A stretch of 64,000 nt of DNA from Bacillus sp. M6-12 (lineage in GTDB: Bacteria; Bacillota; Bacilli; Bacillales; DSM-1321), in the NCBI RefSeq assembly GCF_002860285.1, contig NZ_PGVF01000027.1:62001-126000 (forward strand), given 5' to 3'. Positions 1 to 9,213 of this stretch are shown here, in pieces. Within the stretch, counting starts at the first letter, position 1; every line of letters starts with the position of its first letter. The position numbers and the translations under genes are program-made. The notes under the pieces are model-generated. The model worked only from the letters and a program-made list of their open reading frames with translations, had not been told where the DNA came from and ran no database searches.

Positions 1-21
1 TGCCATGATAGGAGATGTCAT

Positions 22-861
22 ATGTTATCAGGTTTATTGCAATATGAATTTTTACAAAACGCGTTTCTGACAGGTATCATCATCGGAGTTCTTGCTCCGG
101 TGCTTGGTGTTTTCGTTGTAGTGCGCAGAATGTCCCTGATTGCGGATGCCCTCAGCCATGTTACACTGGCTGGAATTGCTTTCTCGCTGCTGCTGGAAAA
201 GACCTTCATAGTTATGGCTGGACTGAGTCCATTATATATGGGAATGCTGTTTTCTGTTGTCGGGTCGCTTTTCATTGAGCGGCTCCGGAGTGTTTATAAG
301 CATTATCAAGAGCTTGCCATCCCTATTATTCTTTCTGGGGGAATCGGCCTTGGGGTGATCTTTATTTCCCTTGCAGACGGCTTCAATACAGACCTCTATG
401 GATACCTTTTTGGAAGTGTGAGTGCCGTCAGCTCACTTGATTTACGGGTAATTGCCGGAATTAGCATAGCTGTTGTACTAACGGTTATTTTTCTTTATAA
501 GGAATTATTTTTATTATCTTTTGATGAAGAGCATGCAAAGGCTTCAGGGATTCCTGCCAAGCTCATTCATTTTATTTTTATTATCATGGTGGCCCTTGTG
601 ATTGCGGCTTCCATGAGAATTGTCGGCATCCTGCTTGTTTCTTCGCTTATGACACTTCCTGTTGCTGCAAGTATCAGGATTGCGAAGGGCTTTAAGCAAA
701 CCATTGTTTTTTCGATTATTTTTGGAGAGATTTCAGTTATCGGCGGCCTGTTTTTATCTTATTATTTAGACCTTGCTCCAGGAGGAACCATTGTGGTAAT
801 CGCGGTAACCATTCTTATACTTTCGATTTTGGCCAAAAACGTCAGGACTCGGCTGACGTAA
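22..861 (+). CDS. znuB: Zinc/metal ABC transporter permease (ZnuB/AdcB family)
   Basis: A 279-residue, strongly hydrophobic protein with about seven to eight membrane segments, typical of the ABC-3 permease family that moves Zn(II) or Mn(II) across the membrane with a binding protein and an ATPase. The N-terminus has the family's usual pattern, including [20 protein letters not shown], and a conserved glycine-rich segment follows near residue 105. An AGGAG ribosome site precedes the ATG. It lies 13 bases upstream of a Fur-family regulator, so zinc uptake with Zur control is the natural reading. The ATPase gene would lie just left of the window. The metal specificity is inferred from the neighbour. 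Confidence 0.9.
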   Translation: MLSGLLQYEFLQNAFLTGIIIGVLAPVLGVFVVVRRMSLIADALSHVTLAGIAFSLLLEKTFIVMAGLSPLYMGMLFSVVGSLFIERLRSVYKHYQELAIPIILSGGIGLGVIFISLADGFNTDLYGYLFGSVSAVSSLDLRVIAGISIAVVLTVIFLYKELFLLSFDEEHAKASGIPAKLIHFIFIIMVALVIAASMRIVGILLVSSLMTLPVAASIRIAKGFKQTIVFSIIFGEISVIGGLFLSYYLDLAPGGTIVVIAVTILILSILAKNVRTRLT

Positions 862-874
862 CCGGGGTGATAGC

Positions 875-1285
875 ATGAATGTAGGAACAGCAATGCTGTT
901 GTTGAAGGAAAAGGGATTTAAGCATACTGGAAAACGAGAAGAAATGCTGCAGCTATTTTCTTCGAACAATAAATATTTAACCGCAAAAGAAGTGCTCGAG
1001 TTCATGAAAGAGGATTATCCAGGGTTAAGTTTCGATACAATTTACAGAAACCTCTCGCTTTTTGCAGAGATGGGTATTCTGGAGATGACGGAGCTATCAG
1101 GTGAAAAGCATTTCCGGTTTACCTGCAGCCATAAACAGCATCATCATCATTTTATTTGCATGGACTGCGGTACGACCAAGGAAATTGAAACGTGCCCGAT
1201 GAACGAATTGAAGGAAAACCTTAAGGAATATGATATTTCGGGACATAAGTTTGAGATATACGGCAAATGTCCACAATGTCGTTAA
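875..1285 (+). CDS. zur: Fur-family zinc uptake regulator Zur
   Basis: A 136-residue Fur-family repressor. The winged-helix part (residues about 10-80) contains the family phrase [19 protein letters not shown]. It is followed by a histidine-rich metal site ([13 protein letters not shown]) and two CxxC pairs, CMDC and the terminal CPQC, which build the structural zinc site. Zur represses zinc-uptake and zinc-sparing genes when zinc-loaded. It sits directly behind the permease gene and ahead of a strong terminator, so it ends a zinc-uptake operon. Position matches yqfV (zur) of B. subtilis. Zur rather than PerR or Fur is inferred from the neighbouring transporter and gene order. Confidence 0.92.
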   Translation: MNVGTAMLLLKEKGFKHTGKREEMLQLFSSNNKYLTAKEVLEFMKEDYPGLSFDTIYRNLSLFAEMGILEMTELSGEKHFRFTCSHKQHHHHFICMDCGTTKEIETCPMNELKENLKEYDISGHKFEIYGKCPQCR

Positions 1286-1300
1286 CTTTTAAGGAAAATA

Positions 1301-1338
1301 AAAAGGGTGATTCCAAAAAATCTTTGGAACACCCTTTT
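1301..1338 (+). terminator. Terminator after zur
   Basis: AAAAGGGTG and TTCCAAA pair with TTTGGAA and CACCCTTTT, with one bulged A and a short loop. The A-rich and T-rich ends make it usable on both strands, so it may also end yqfW. Confidence 0.85.
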
Positions 1339-1393
1339 CATATGGAATAAGCCAGCAGATTGCCGGAAAAACTTTAAAGCTATATAGGATTTT

Positions 1394-1975
1394 TTACCCT
1401 GTTATTGTTGTAGTATGCAGCCAGCTGTCAACCCACTTTTTAGCTTCTTCCCAATCATTGACACGGATAACTCCATCCGGAATGGGATCCTGATTGTAGG
1501 GAGTATTAAATAAAATAACCGGGATACCGCATTCCTCAGCAATATCAACTGCGTTATCATGCTTATCCTCGAAAAAAATGTCAACTTTAAGTTTTTTTGC
1601 CGTTTCAACTTTATCGTGAGACCCAATTAGTTCAATGTGATGATACTTCAATTCATTCTCTGTAAACCATTTTTCGGTAATCGAATGCAATCGGCTGTTC
1701 CTGGCACTGATAAAAAATAAATCTGCAGCATTAACCCAGTGATGCAGCGCCTCTCTTGCTCCCTCCGCAACCTGTGATTCAGCGTAAATAGCTGATTCAT
1801 TATCCAGGAACCATTTTGCAAAGGTCTCCTTTGGTACATTTACAAAAGGGGTAAAGTCATATTGAGTGATATCATTTAGTGTTAAATTGAGCTGGAATGC
1901 TTTATTTAGGTACGGAATAAATGTATCTGGCCGGGTTACGGTCCCATCAATATCAATGCCAAAACGTCTTTTCAT
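1394..1975 (-). CDS. yqfW: HAD-type nucleotidase-like protein YqfW
   Basis: A 193-residue HAD-superfamily protein. Motif I is visible at the N-terminus (FGIDIDGTVTRPDTF, the DxDGT nucleophile/acid pair at residues 8-12). Motif II is the FISARNS stretch and a later acidic motif is FFEDKHDNA. The size and motifs fit the 5'(3')-deoxyribonucleotidase-like family to which B. subtilis YqfW belongs, a predicted cytosolic phosphatase of small nucleotides or sugar phosphates. It is convergent with zur, as in B. subtilis. The substrate cannot be read from the sequence. Confidence 0.85.
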   Translation of the reverse strand: MKRRFGIDIDGTVTRPDTFIPYLNKAFQLNLTLNDITQYDFTPFVNVPKETFAKWFLDNESAIYAESQVAEGAREALHHWVNAADLFFISARNSRLHSITEKWFTENELKYHHIELIGSHDKVETAKKLKVDIFFEDKHDNAVDIAEECGIPVILFNTPYNQDPIPDGVIRVNDWEEAKKWVDSWLHTTTITG

Positions 1976-2238
1976 GACAACAGCTCCTATATTTGCTCTC
2001 TTGTTTTTTAAATAAGTTTTTTAGAACTCCGCTGATTACCTAGGGTATTGGCACTGGTTTTCCATAGTTTTCAAGGGAACCTTTTGCTATTCAGTGTACC
2101 ATAAAATGCAGTTTAAAAAGACAAAAAATGAACGGGCTCTCAAGTCCCAATCCAGTATTAGAACCATTTCCCAGAAAATTTTTACGTGAACTTACAAACA
2201 ATATAAATGCTCCTATCATCGAAAGCGAGGGTTGTCTA

Positions 2239-2628
2239 ATGGATGAAAAACGCAGCGAGTCGAATGATGGACTGAATTCAAAGTACAATAACCAGGGAGA
2301 CAACGAAGGGAAAACTGCGAATGAACGCAGAAGGAAAAGCTATTACGAAGAAACTGCTGCTGAGTTTAGCGCCCCGGTAATGGGACGAAGAGCAGGCCGC
2401 GGAGAAGCTGCTGGGAACGAAGACAGAGAAGCTGGAAGAGCATTTGGATTATCCGCGTTGGCTTTATCGATCCTTGCGATGTTCATCCTTCCTCTGTTGT
2501 TTGGTGCCGCCGGAATTGTTTTAGGTTTCCTGGCAAGGCGCAGAGGAGCCGATTCCCTTGGAGCATGGGCAATTGGGCTTGGAATTGTTGCGATCGTAAT
2601 TGGACTGATTATTGCCCCGTTTTTTTGA
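2239..2628 (+). CDS. yqfX: DUF4190-type membrane protein YqfX
   Basis: A longer reading frame begins at 2128, but the ATG at 2239 has a GAGGGT site about seven bases upstream and gives 129 residues, the length I recall for B. subtilis YqfX. The first 70 residues are highly charged and probably cytosolic. The C-terminal 60 form two hydrophobic segments separated by a short basic loop (LARRRGADSLGAWA), the DUF4190 pattern. The function is unknown. It is convergent with ispG across a bidirectional terminator, as in B. subtilis. Confidence 0.82.
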   Translation: MDEKRSESNDGLNSKYNNQGDNEGKTANERRRKSYYEETAAEFSAPVMGRRAGRGEAAGNEDREAGRAFGLSALALSILAMFILPLLFGAAGIVLGFLARRRGADSLGAWAIGLGIVAIVIGLIIAPFF

Positions 2629-2641
2629 TAAGAACTGAAAA

Positions 2642-2676
2642 AAGAAGAGCCGATTATTTTTCGGCTCTTCTCTTTT
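2642..2676. terminator. Bidirectional terminator between yqfX and ispG
   Basis: AAGAAGAGCCGA pairs with TCGGCTCTTCT around a TTATTTT loop. U-tracts are present in both directions, so it serves the two convergent genes. Confidence 0.85.
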
Positions 2677-2684
2677 TCAGTTTA

Positions 2685-3788
2685 TTACTGGACCTGTTCC
2701 AGTGCTTTTTTTGCAAAATATTCTTCTGCAATCTTATCTATTTCCTTCTTTAATTCCTCAACCATGGTCTCTTCTGGAACCTTGCGGACAATCTGGCCTT
2801 TGCGGAAAAGCAATCCTTCACCGCGGGCACCGGCAATACCGATATCAGCCTCCCTTGCTTCTCCGGGGCCGTTCACAGCACAGCCGAGTACTGCCACCTT
2901 TATCGGTGCTTTGATCGTCTGAATATATTCCTCTACCTCATTGGCGATGGAAATCAAGTCGATTTCGATTCTTCCGCAGGTCGGGCATGAAATCAGCGTC
3001 GCTGCATTTGAAGACAGACCAAACGATTTTAACAGCTCGCGTGCTACCTTCACTTCTTCAACTGGATCGGCACTTAGTGAGATACGAAGCGTATTTCCGA
3101 TTCCTTTGCTGAGTATTGCTCCAAGTCCTGCAGCGCTTTTAACTGTTCCCGCAAATAGTGTGCCTGACTCTGTGATGCCAAGGTGCAGCGGATAATCAAA
3201 GGCTTTTGCTGCCTTTTCATATGCCTCAATAGCGAGGTTAACGTCAGAAGCCTTCATTGATACGATAATATCGTGAAAATCAAGGTCTTCTAGAATTTTA
3301 ATATGGTGAAGGGCGCTTTCTACCATTCCGTCAGCAGTTGGGTAACCGTACTTTTCCAGGATTTTTCTCTCCAGGGAACCTGCGTTAACTCCAATACGGA
3401 TCGGAATCCCTTTTTCTTTTGCAGCCTTAACGACTGCCTCTACCTTTTCCCGGCGTCCAATGTTGCCCGGATTTATCCGAATTTTATCCGCTCCGCCCTC
3501 TATAGCTTTAAGAGCAAGTTTGTAATCGAAATGGATGTCGACCACAAGAGGGATATTAATCCGTTTCTTGATTTCAGGAATTGCATTAGCAGCGCGTTCG
3601 TCCGGACATGCAACACGGACAATCTGGCATCCTGCTTCCTCCAGGCGTTTGATTTCAGCAACCGTTGCTTCCACATCATGTGTCTTTGTAGTGCACATGC
3701 TTTGGATAACTAATTCATTATTTCCGCCGATAGTCAGGTTTCCTACCTTAACCGGCCTTGTTTTCGTGCGATGTATAATTTCACTCAA
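2685..3788 (-). CDS. ispG: 4-hydroxy-3-methylbut-2-enyl-diphosphate synthase IspG
   Basis: A 367-residue enzyme of the non-mevalonate (MEP) isoprenoid pathway. It converts methylerythritol cyclodiphosphate to HMBPP using a [4Fe-4S] cluster. The N-terminal TIM-barrel opens with [17 protein letters not shown]. The cluster ligands are visible in the C-terminal part as SCPTCGR and [10 protein letters not shown]. Length is normal for the bacterial form without the insert domain. The start is TTG, nine bases after AAAGGAGAG. It is transcribed alone from a good promoter at 3851-3879. Confidence 0.96.
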   Translation of the reverse strand: MSEIIHRTKTRPVKVGNLTIGGNNELVIQSMCTTKTHDVEATVAEIKRLEEAGCQIVRVACPDERAANAIPEIKKRINIPLVVDIHFDYKLALKAIEGGADKIRINPGNIGRREKVEAVVKAAKEKGIPIRIGVNAGSLERKILEKYGYPTADGMVESALHHIKILEDLDFHDIIVSMKASDVNLAIEAYEKAAKAFDYPLHLGITESGTLFAGTVKSAAGLGAILSKGIGNTLRISLSADPVEEVKVARELLKSFGLSSNAATLISCPTCGRIEIDLISIANEVEEYIQTIKAPIKVAVLGCAVNGPGEAREADIGIAGARGEGLLFRKGQIVRKVPEETMVEELKKEIDKIAEEYFAKKALEQVQ

Positions 3789-3850
3789 GCGGGATTCTCT
3801 CCTTTAGGAAAAAAACAATTTAGTTTCAGTTATTCATGTATTACAAAAAT

Positions 3851-3879
3851 ATTGTATCAATCATACGGAAAGGTGACAA
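3851..3879 (-). promoter_or_regulatory. Sigma-A promoter of ispG
   Basis: On the minus strand TTGTCA is followed after 17 bases by TACAAT, close to the vegetative consensus, about 63 bases upstream of the ispG start. The rest of the gap (3880-4018) shows no gene. Confidence 0.65.
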
Positions 3880-4018
3880 GAAATGAATATCTTCCATACC
3901 TAACGGCCCTGACCAAAGACAGTATTCTTCCTTGCCCTATATAATACACTATGCTTTACATAGGTCTCCCTCAAAAAGGCTATGGTGTCACACCAAATTT
4001 ATATAAAAATGAATAACC

Positions 4019-4354
4019 TTAACGATAGCTAGGCACCTTGTACGTACTTCCGCTTTTCATATCCTCAGGCTTTAGGCCCCCGTTTAATGACTGAAAATCC
4101 TTAATAATAGTTTGTATATCAATTGACGAACCATTCTTGTCTTTTTCAACTAATGATAAAAGTGTATCTCCCGGCTGGACCTTTACTTCTTTGTAGGAGA
4201 TCTCCTCATGCTGGCCAGCCTTTGAAGTTTTTGTATTCACTGCTTCAATTGCGGCCGTTTCAGTGGCTGCACCTGGCAGAGTGCCTTTTGTAATATCGAT
4301 ATAAATAATATATGAAATAAAAACGATGGTGAGTAACAGTGCGAGCCTCTTCAT
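4019..4354 (-). CDS. yqfZ: LysM-domain membrane-anchored protein YqfZ
   Basis: A 111-residue protein with one N-terminal hydrophobic segment (residues 3-20), a short linker and a C-terminal LysM domain starting near residue 55 (VKVQPGDTLLSLVEKDKNG). LysM domains bind the glycan of peptidoglycan, so it is likely a cell-wall-contacting protein anchored in the membrane. A GGAGAGG site precedes the ATG. Size and place between ispG and yqgB match B. subtilis YqfZ. The physiological role is unknown. Confidence 0.82.
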   Translation of the reverse strand: MKRLALLLTIVFISYIIYIDITKGTLPGAATETAAIEAVNTKTSKAGQHEEISYKEVKVQPGDTLLSLVEKDKNGSSIDIQTIIKDFQSLNGGLKPEDMKSGSTYKVPSYR

Positions 4355-4479
4355 AAGATCCTCTCCTGTGGCTTGTCTTTAATCTATTTATATGAAGTGG
4401 CACACTGAATATGCCGAAAAACCGGCAATCTTCTAAAAAATTTTTCTAAAATTGAATATAGCTGGATTTCTGACAAAAC

Positions 4480-4520
4480 AAAAAGCCTTGCGCAGCGGTT
4501 ATAGTCGCACAAGGCTTTTT
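4480..4520. terminator. Terminator downstream of yqgB
   Basis: AAAAAGCCTTG pairs with CAAGGCTTTTT. U-tracts are present in both directions. It ends the minus-strand yqgB transcript. Confidence 0.85.
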
Positions 4521-4533
4521 CAAAAAAAGCGAT

Positions 4534-5307
4534 TTAGTCGTTTCTCTGCTGCGGAGTTTCCTTGATCGCCAGGAAGAGCACGAGGAGGGCCGCAAACCAG
4601 TCAACAAGATGTCCGCCCCTGACTGGGGTATTAAGGGATCCCATAATTGTAAAAAAGACTGTAGGGAGGGTAATGCTGTATGCGGTCATTTTCCATATCA
4701 TACCGTAAGGCAGGTTTCTCCCAAGAAGGGTTTTCACTAACATTCCAAAGAATGCAAGCAATGTAACTTCAATGAATTGAACAGCAGCCGAAATCCCAAA
4801 AAGAACAAGCAGGAAGATTGGTACGATAATAACAAGCATGCTGTTAAAGGAATCAAGCATTTCCGCTAATGTTTTATTGGTTATCTCCATACCATTTAAC
4901 ATGGAGTAGGGATAGGACTGAAGACCTCCGGGACCATAGAACACAAATTCAGTTCTCAAAAGCCCAATACCGCTGGTGGACTTAGCTTGAATATCTTCCT
5001 TTGACACTTTTCCCGTGTCATCTACAAAGATAGTAAGGCCATCCTTTGTAATAATGGCAGGTTCCTCACTCTGTGAATCAAGTATACCTTCTTTTATTTC
5101 AAAAGCTGGCATCTCAGTTGTCACTTTCTCCCGTATGGTTTCTGCACCTTCCGTCAAAGCTGTGGTAAAATGATAGGCAGATGGAAGAATGGCAATCAAT
5201 GTCAGGAAAAATATATACAAGACTGTCTTGCCCATCCCTTGAAAACGGAAACCTGCGATATCTTTTGGAGAATAGAGGCTTCTTAAAAATTGCTTGAAAA
5301 TATTCAT
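4534..5307 (-). CDS. yqgB: DUF1189 membrane protein YqgB
   Basis: The start is the ATG at 5307, ten bases after AAAGGTG; a GTG four codons upstream overlaps that site. The protein has about 257 residues: a short cytosolic N-terminus with SLYSPKDIAGFRFQGMG, one membrane segment, an extracytoplasmic domain of roughly 100 residues, then three to four membrane segments. This is the DUF1189 layout. It is divergent from yqgC and occupies the yqgB place in the conserved order. Function unknown; a membrane regulatory or quality-control role would be speculation. Confidence 0.8.
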   Translation of the reverse strand: MNIFKQFLRSLYSPKDIAGFRFQGMGKTVLYIFFLTLIAILPSAYHFTTALTEGAETIREKVTTEMPAFEIKEGILDSQSEEPAIITKDGLTIFVDDTGKVSKEDIQAKSTSGIGLLRTEFVFYGPGGLQSYPYSMLNGMEITNKTLAEMLDSFNSMLVIIVPIFLLVLFGISAAVQFIEVTLLAFFGMLVKTLLGRNLPYGMIWKMTAYSITLPTVFFTIMGSLNTPVRGGHLVDWFAALLVLFLAIKETPQQRND

Positions 5308-5397
5308 GCACAACAGCACCTTTAATTAAAAATACTTTACCATGTTTCATTTTATCGCTCAATCATTTATAAAACAATATGAAAGGAAGATTACAGG

Positions 5398-5880
5398 ATG
5401 GAAACGATCTACTGGGTAATTATATCTGTTGTATTCCTTGTTGGTTTCGCAGGATTGGTTTTTCCAATAATTCCAAGCGTTTTATTCATTATTGGCGGGA
5501 TGCTGCTGTATGGTGTCCTTTTCACTTTCGAGCCATTTAACTGGCTTTTCTGGTCAGTGCAGATAATCTTTGTTCTTTTGCTATTTGCTGCAGATTATGT
5601 AGCAAATATGATCGGGGTGAAAAAGCACGGGGGATCGAAAGCGGCTATCTGGGGAAGCACGGTCGGCATACTTGTCGGCCCGTTTATCATTCCGGTGGTC
5701 GGACTCCTAATCGGACCCTTTGTGGGAGCAATATTAGCGGAACTGATCGTTCATAAAAAGGATTTTAACACCTCAGTAAAAATAGGTCTTGGTTCGGTTT
5801 TAGGATTTATAAGCAGTGTCGCTGCAAAAGCGTTTATCCAGCTTCTTATGGTCGGCTATTTTCTGTTAGAGGTTTTCTGA
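5398..5880 (+). CDS. yqgC: DUF456 membrane protein YqgC
   Basis: A 160-residue very hydrophobic protein with four to six membrane helices and glycine-rich interiors (VGFAGLVFPIIPSVLFIIGG, then GSTVGILVGPFIIPVVGLLIGPFVGAILAE-type segments). This is the DUF456 pattern, whose glycine motifs resemble glycine-zipper helices. Length matches B. subtilis YqgC (160). It is divergent from yqgB. No function is established. Confidence 0.83.
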   Translation: METIYWVIISVVFLVGFAGLVFPIIPSVLFIIGGMLLYGVLFTFEPFNWLFWSVQIIFVLLLFAADYVANMIGVKKHGGSKAAIWGSTVGILVGPFIIPVVGLLIGPFVGAILAELIVHKKDFNTSVKIGLGSVLGFISSVAAKAFIQLLMVGYFLLEVF

Positions 5881-5888
5881 TAAGTCGG

Positions 5889-5916
5889 TTGTATAAAGGC
5901 TAAATATGTATATAAT
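5889..5916 (+). promoter_or_regulatory. Promoter of the guanidine riboswitch transcript
   Basis: TTGTAT and TATAAT separated by 16 bases, ending about 28 bases before the riboswitch aptamer. Confidence 0.65.
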
Positions 5917-5940
5917 AGAGAAATGAAATAAAACTAATGT

Positions 5941-6057
5941 TTTCTAGGGTTCCGCGGCTTATTGCCGGTCTGGTCCGAGAGAGAACTCACAGCCGTTTAT
6001 GCTGTGCCACGGAAGGATAAAAGCCTGGGAGATTATGACTCTCCGAGGCTTTTTTTT
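5941..6057 (+). ncRNA. Guanidine-I riboswitch (ykkC-yxkD class) with terminator
   Basis: The conserved blocks of the ykkC-yxkD leader are all present in order: CTAGGGTTCCG, GGTCTGGTCCGAGAGAG, then CCACGGAAGGATAAAAGCC. The last block runs straight into an intrinsic terminator (AGCCTGGGAGA against TCTCCGAGGCT, then seven T). Members of this class bind guanidinium and turn on export or carboxylase genes when ligand is present, by preventing the terminator from forming. The two downstream SMR genes are the classic targets, which fixes the subclass as guanidine-I rather than ppGpp or PRPP. Confidence 0.95.
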
Positions 6058-6134
6058 GGCGGCGCAATACGTTAAAAGGCTGTACAATTCCATTTGCTGG
6101 TAAGGAGTATGCTAACCTAATAAGGGGGATTACA

Positions 6135-6470
6135 TTGAATCTGGATTGGTTAAAGGTGTTAATCGCTGCTGTTTTTGAAGTTTGCTGGGTAATAGGCTTA
6201 AAGTATGCCGATGATATTCTGACCTGGACTGGCACAATCATCTCAATTGCCATTAGTTTTTATGGTCTAATTATGGCTGGGCGAAAACTGCCAGTCGGAA
6301 CGGTGTACGCTGTTTTTACAGGGCTCGGTACGGCTGGAACCGTAATAATGGAGATTCTTTTGTTTGGAGAATCCTTTAAACTCGATAAAATTCTTCTGAT
6401 TGGGTTGTTATTGGCTGGTGTGGCTGGTTTAAAAATGGTGACAGAAGCAAAGGAAGGGGAGGAAGCTTAA
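6135..6470 (+). CDS. ykkC: SMR guanidinium exporter subunit (YkkC-like)
   Basis: A 111-residue small multidrug resistance protein with four membrane helices. The conserved glutamate of helix 1 lies in [15 protein letters not shown], and the [18 protein letters not shown] motif of helix 3 is intact. The start is TTG with GGGGG six bases upstream. It overlaps the next SMR gene by one base (TAATG), so the two are translationally coupled and probably form a heterodimer like YkkCD. Control by a guanidine-I riboswitch and family knowledge point to export of guanidinium rather than broad drugs. Confidence 0.92.
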   Translation: MNLDWLKVLIAAVFEVCWVIGLKYADDILTWTGTIISIAISFYGLIMAGRKLPVGTVYAVFTGLGTAGTVIMEILLFGESFKLDKILLIGLLLAGVAGLKMVTEAKEGEEA

Positions 6471-6784
6471 TGGCCTGGCTTTATCTAGTTATTGCCGGGC
6501 TTTGTGAAATGTCTGGAGTAATCATGATTAATAAATTCCATAAGGATAGAAATTGGCAGTCGCTTGCTTTATTAATATCAGGTTTCGGTGCAAGCTTTCT
6601 GTTTCTTTCCCTGGCAATGAAGACTTTGCCGATGGCGACCGCGTATGCTATCTGGACGGGAATTGGAGCCTGTGGGGGAGCGTTCTTAGGAATGTACTTC
6701 TATGGCGAATCGAAGGATTGGAAGCGGCTGCTTTTCATCTTTATGGTGCTCGTGGCTGCGATCGGATTAAAGCTAATTGAATAA
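6470..6784 (+). CDS. ykkD: SMR guanidinium exporter subunit (YkkD-like)
   Basis: A 104-residue SMR protein with four helices. The helix-1 glutamate is in AGLCEMSGVIMINK and the helix-3 motif is PMATAYAIWTGIGACGGAF. It starts at an ATG overlapping the stop of the partner gene. Together the two proteins probably make an asymmetric antiporter exchanging guanidinium for protons. No terminator is obvious behind it; the 190-base gap to sodA holds no gene. Confidence 0.92.
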   Translation: MAWLYLVIAGLCEMSGVIMINKFHKDRNWQSLALLISGFGASFLFLSLAMKTLPMATAYAIWTGIGACGGAFLGMYFYGESKDWKRLLFIFMVLVAAIGLKLIE

Positions 6785-6975
6785 TCTTTACATCAAACAA
6801 TGATAATTGCATACAATAGGTTGGTGAAAAAGAGACATTTAATAAGCATAAAATTTGAATCATTTACTAACTTTTGTTAATCTAAAAACAACAGACTGCT
6901 GCTGTAATCGTTTTCTGCTGAATATGAATCACCTGCAGTCCTGAAAACTTTTTGTACATAGGGAGGATTTTTAAA

Positions 6976-7584
6976 ATGGCATTTGAACTTCCACAGCTTC
7001 CATACGCATATGATGCGTTAGAACCGAACATTGACAAAGAAACAATGAACATTCACCACACAAAGCATCACAACACGTATGTAACAAACCTTAACAACGC
7101 GTTGCAAGGAAACGAAGAGCTTCTTAGCAAAACTGTTGAAGAAGTTATTTCAAACCTAGATGCTGTTCCGGAATCTGTACGTACTGCAGTGCGTAACAAT
7201 GGCGGCGGACACGCTAACCACACTCTTTTCTGGCAAATTCTTTCTCCAAATGGCGGAGGAGAGCCAACAGGTGAATTAGCTGATGCAATTACTTCTAAAT
7301 TCGGCAGCTTTGAAAACTTCAAGGAAGAGTTTGCGAAAGCTGCAACAACTCGTTTCGGCTCTGGCTGGGCTTGGCTTGCTGTAAACAATGGTGAGCTTGA
7401 AGTAACAAGCACTCCAAACCAGGACTCTCCATTAATGGAAGGCAAAACACCAATCCTGGGCCTTGATGTTTGGGAGCATGCTTACTACCTGAAATTCCAA
7501 AACCGCCGTCCAGAATACATCAGCACATTCTGGAATGTTGTTAATTGGGATGAAGTTTCCAAGCGTTTCAGCTCTGCAAAATAA
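6976..7584 (+). CDS. sodA: Superoxide dismutase (Mn/Fe)
   Basis: A 202-residue cytosolic superoxide dismutase of the Fe/Mn family. The ATG at 6976 is preceded by GGGAGG at ten bases; reading from 6952 would add eight unlikely residues. The metal ligands are recognisable: His in [11 protein letters not shown], His in [11 protein letters not shown], and Asp/His in [19 protein letters not shown]. Length equals B. subtilis SodA. Its own transcription unit is closed by a terminator. Manganese preference is likely from close similarity to the B. subtilis enzyme but is not proven by sequence. Confidence 0.96.
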   Translation: MAFELPQLPYAYDALEPNIDKETMNIHHTKHHNTYVTNLNNALQGNEELLSKTVEEVISNLDAVPESVRTAVRNNGGGHANHTLFWQILSPNGGGEPTGELADAITSKFGSFENFKEEFAKAATTRFGSGWAWLAVNNGELEVTSTPNQDSPLMEGKTPILGLDVWEHAYYLKFQNRRPEYISTFWNVVNWDEVSKRFSSAK

Positions 7585-7603
7585 TTATCACTAAATTTAC
7601 TTA

Positions 7604-7635
7604 AAACCTGTCCTGAATTTAGGGCAGGTTTTTTT
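7604..7635 (+). terminator. Terminator after sodA
   Basis: AAACCTGTCCT pairs with AGGGCAGGTTT around GAATTT, followed by a T-run. Confidence 0.88.
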
Positions 7636-7747
7636 GCTGTGACAAGTAAGTATCCACAAGTAGGTAATCTGAACCAATCATACTGTTTTTACATAATTGC
7701 CATTGTTTATTCAAAAACTATCTCAGACGTTAAAGGAGAGGTAAACA

Positions 7748-8974
7748 ATGCGCATATTTAAAAAGTGGACTGGGGAATCAGAAGTAAAGAAAAATTTATA
7801 CCTGCTGCTAATCATTGGTGGATTGTATAGCTTGAGCGTCGCTTTATCCAGTACCTTTGTGAATGTTTACTTATGGAAACAGTCTGGGAGGTTCCTTGAC
7901 ATCGGCATTTTTAATTTATCGATAGTGGTCCTTCAGCCGCTCACATTCATCCTGGCAGGCCGCCTTGCTAAAAAGGTGGATCGGATTATTGTACTGAGGC
8001 TAGGGGTTATATTTCTTTCTTTATTTTATATGTGCGTGCTGGCAGTGGGTTCACAGGCGGAGGATTATCTTATCCTTTTAGGCAGTCTTCTGGGAATTGG
8101 ATATGGATTCTATTGGCTTGCCTTTAATGTTCTGACATTTGAAATTACCGAACCTGATACCAGGGATTATTTCAACGGTTTTATGGGAATTCTCTCATCT
8201 TCAGGAGGGATGATCGGTCCCGTTCTGGCCGGCTTTATCATTTCAAGATTTGCGAAATACACTGGGTATTCCATTGTATTTGGACTATCCCTTTCTCTTT
8301 TTATGATTGCGGTACTTCTGAGCCTTTCGATTCGAAGAAGGCCGGCGGAAGGGAAGTATTCATTTGGGCGCATCTGGCAGGAACGCAGGAATGATTTGAA
8401 TTGGCGGCTTATTACATATGCAAACTTTTTTCAAGGTCTTAGAGAGGGAACGTTTTCATTTATTATTTCCGTGTTCGTTTTCTTGTCGACTGGCAGTGAA
8501 ATGGCTCTGGGCAAATTCGGGCTGATTAATTCAGGCATTTCGTTTATTGCGTATTATTGTGCCTCGAAATTTATCAAGCCTGCCATGAAAAAGAAGTCGA
8601 TACTTATTGGGGGCCTGTTGCTTTATGCATCCGTGTTTTTAATTGTTCACGAACCCACTTATCTAAAACTGCTGATGTATGCAGCGGTAATTGCGATTGC
8701 TTATCCTGTATTGCTTGTCCCCTACGTTTCTCTTACATTTGACACCATAGGCAGTGCTTGGAAGGCTGCTGAAATGCGCGTGGAGTATATTGTCGTCAGG
8801 GAAGTGTTCACTAATATGGGCAGAGTAATATCTGTACTATCCTTTATACTGGCTATAACCCTATTTAACGAAAAAATTAGCATACCTGTTCTATTGCTGA
8901 TTTTAGGAGCGGGCCATTCCTGTATTTACTTCTTTGTCAGGAAGATTCAGCTGCCATCAGCTAAAGCCAATTAA
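7748..8974 (+). CDS. yqgE: MFS transporter YqgE
   Basis: A 408-residue major facilitator protein with about twelve predicted membrane segments and an MFS-like loop after helix 2 (AGRLAKKVDRIIVLRLGV). It has a strong AAAGGAGAGG site before the ATG. Its place between sodA and pbpA matches B. subtilis yqgE. No substrate motif is recognisable. It is monocistronic, flanked by terminators. It may be a drug or metabolite exporter, but that is only the general family expectation. Confidence 0.82.
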   Translation: MRIFKKWTGESEVKKNLYLLLIIGGLYSLSVALSSTFVNVYLWKQSGRFLDIGIFNLSIVVLQPLTFILAGRLAKKVDRIIVLRLGVIFLSLFYMCVLAVGSQAEDYLILLGSLLGIGYGFYWLAFNVLTFEITEPDTRDYFNGFMGILSSSGGMIGPVLAGFIISRFAKYTGYSIVFGLSLSLFMIAVLLSLSIRRRPAEGKYSFGRIWQERRNDLNWRLITYANFFQGLREGTFSFIISVFVFLSTGSEMALGKFGLINSGISFIAYYCASKFIKPAMKKKSILIGGLLLYASVFLIVHEPTYLKLLMYAAVIAIAYPVLLVPYVSLTFDTIGSAWKAAEMRVEYIVVREVFTNMGRVISVLSFILAITLFNEKISIPVLLLILGAGHSCIYFFVRKIQLPSAKAN

Positions 8975-8997
8975 AGATGTTATGTTGATGTGGTGGA

Positions 8998-9027
8998 ACC
9001 TGTCTGGTAAACAGACGGGTTTTTTTA
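8998..9027 (+). terminator. Terminator after yqgE
   Basis: ACCTGTCTG pairs with CAGACGGGT (one T-G wobble) around GTAAA, followed by seven T. Confidence 0.85.
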
Positions 9028-9032
9028 AAGGC

Positions 9033-9213
9033 AAGAAAGTATTTAATAAGTACAGATGTCTAGCTTCAGCGCCCAGCAACTTTTTTTCCGCAGGAAAATA
9101 AACAGACGCACAGGACAAGGAAAGCTTCGTCAGCGACACATCGCACGAAACAAAGCGGCAGCTTTGTGAGGACGTGCCGACGTTCCTTTTGTCAGGGCGC
9201 TTGCACTTTTCTA
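9033..9213. repeat. Dispersed repeat, full copy 1
   Basis: It begins with AAGAAAGTA and AGTACAGATGTCTAGC, continues with the core GACGCACAGGACAAGGAAAG and CGCACGAAACAAAGCGGCAG, and ends GGGCGCTTGCACTTTTCT. The same order of blocks recurs at 32449-32681 and 56019-56214. The left AGCGCCC and right GGGCGCT are inverted, as are AGAAA and TTTCT. No convincing reading frame lies inside. It sits between the yqgE terminator and pbpA. Confidence 0.85.

Noticed and set aside
1-21. 3' end of a znuC-like ATPase gene
   Set aside because: A TGA at 6-8 could be its stop, but too few bases are present to identify the gene.
3978-3996. TGGTGTCACACCA palindrome downstream of yqfZ
   Set aside because: It cannot form a hairpin with a normal loop, has no U-tract and lies at no promoter I can see; probably chance.
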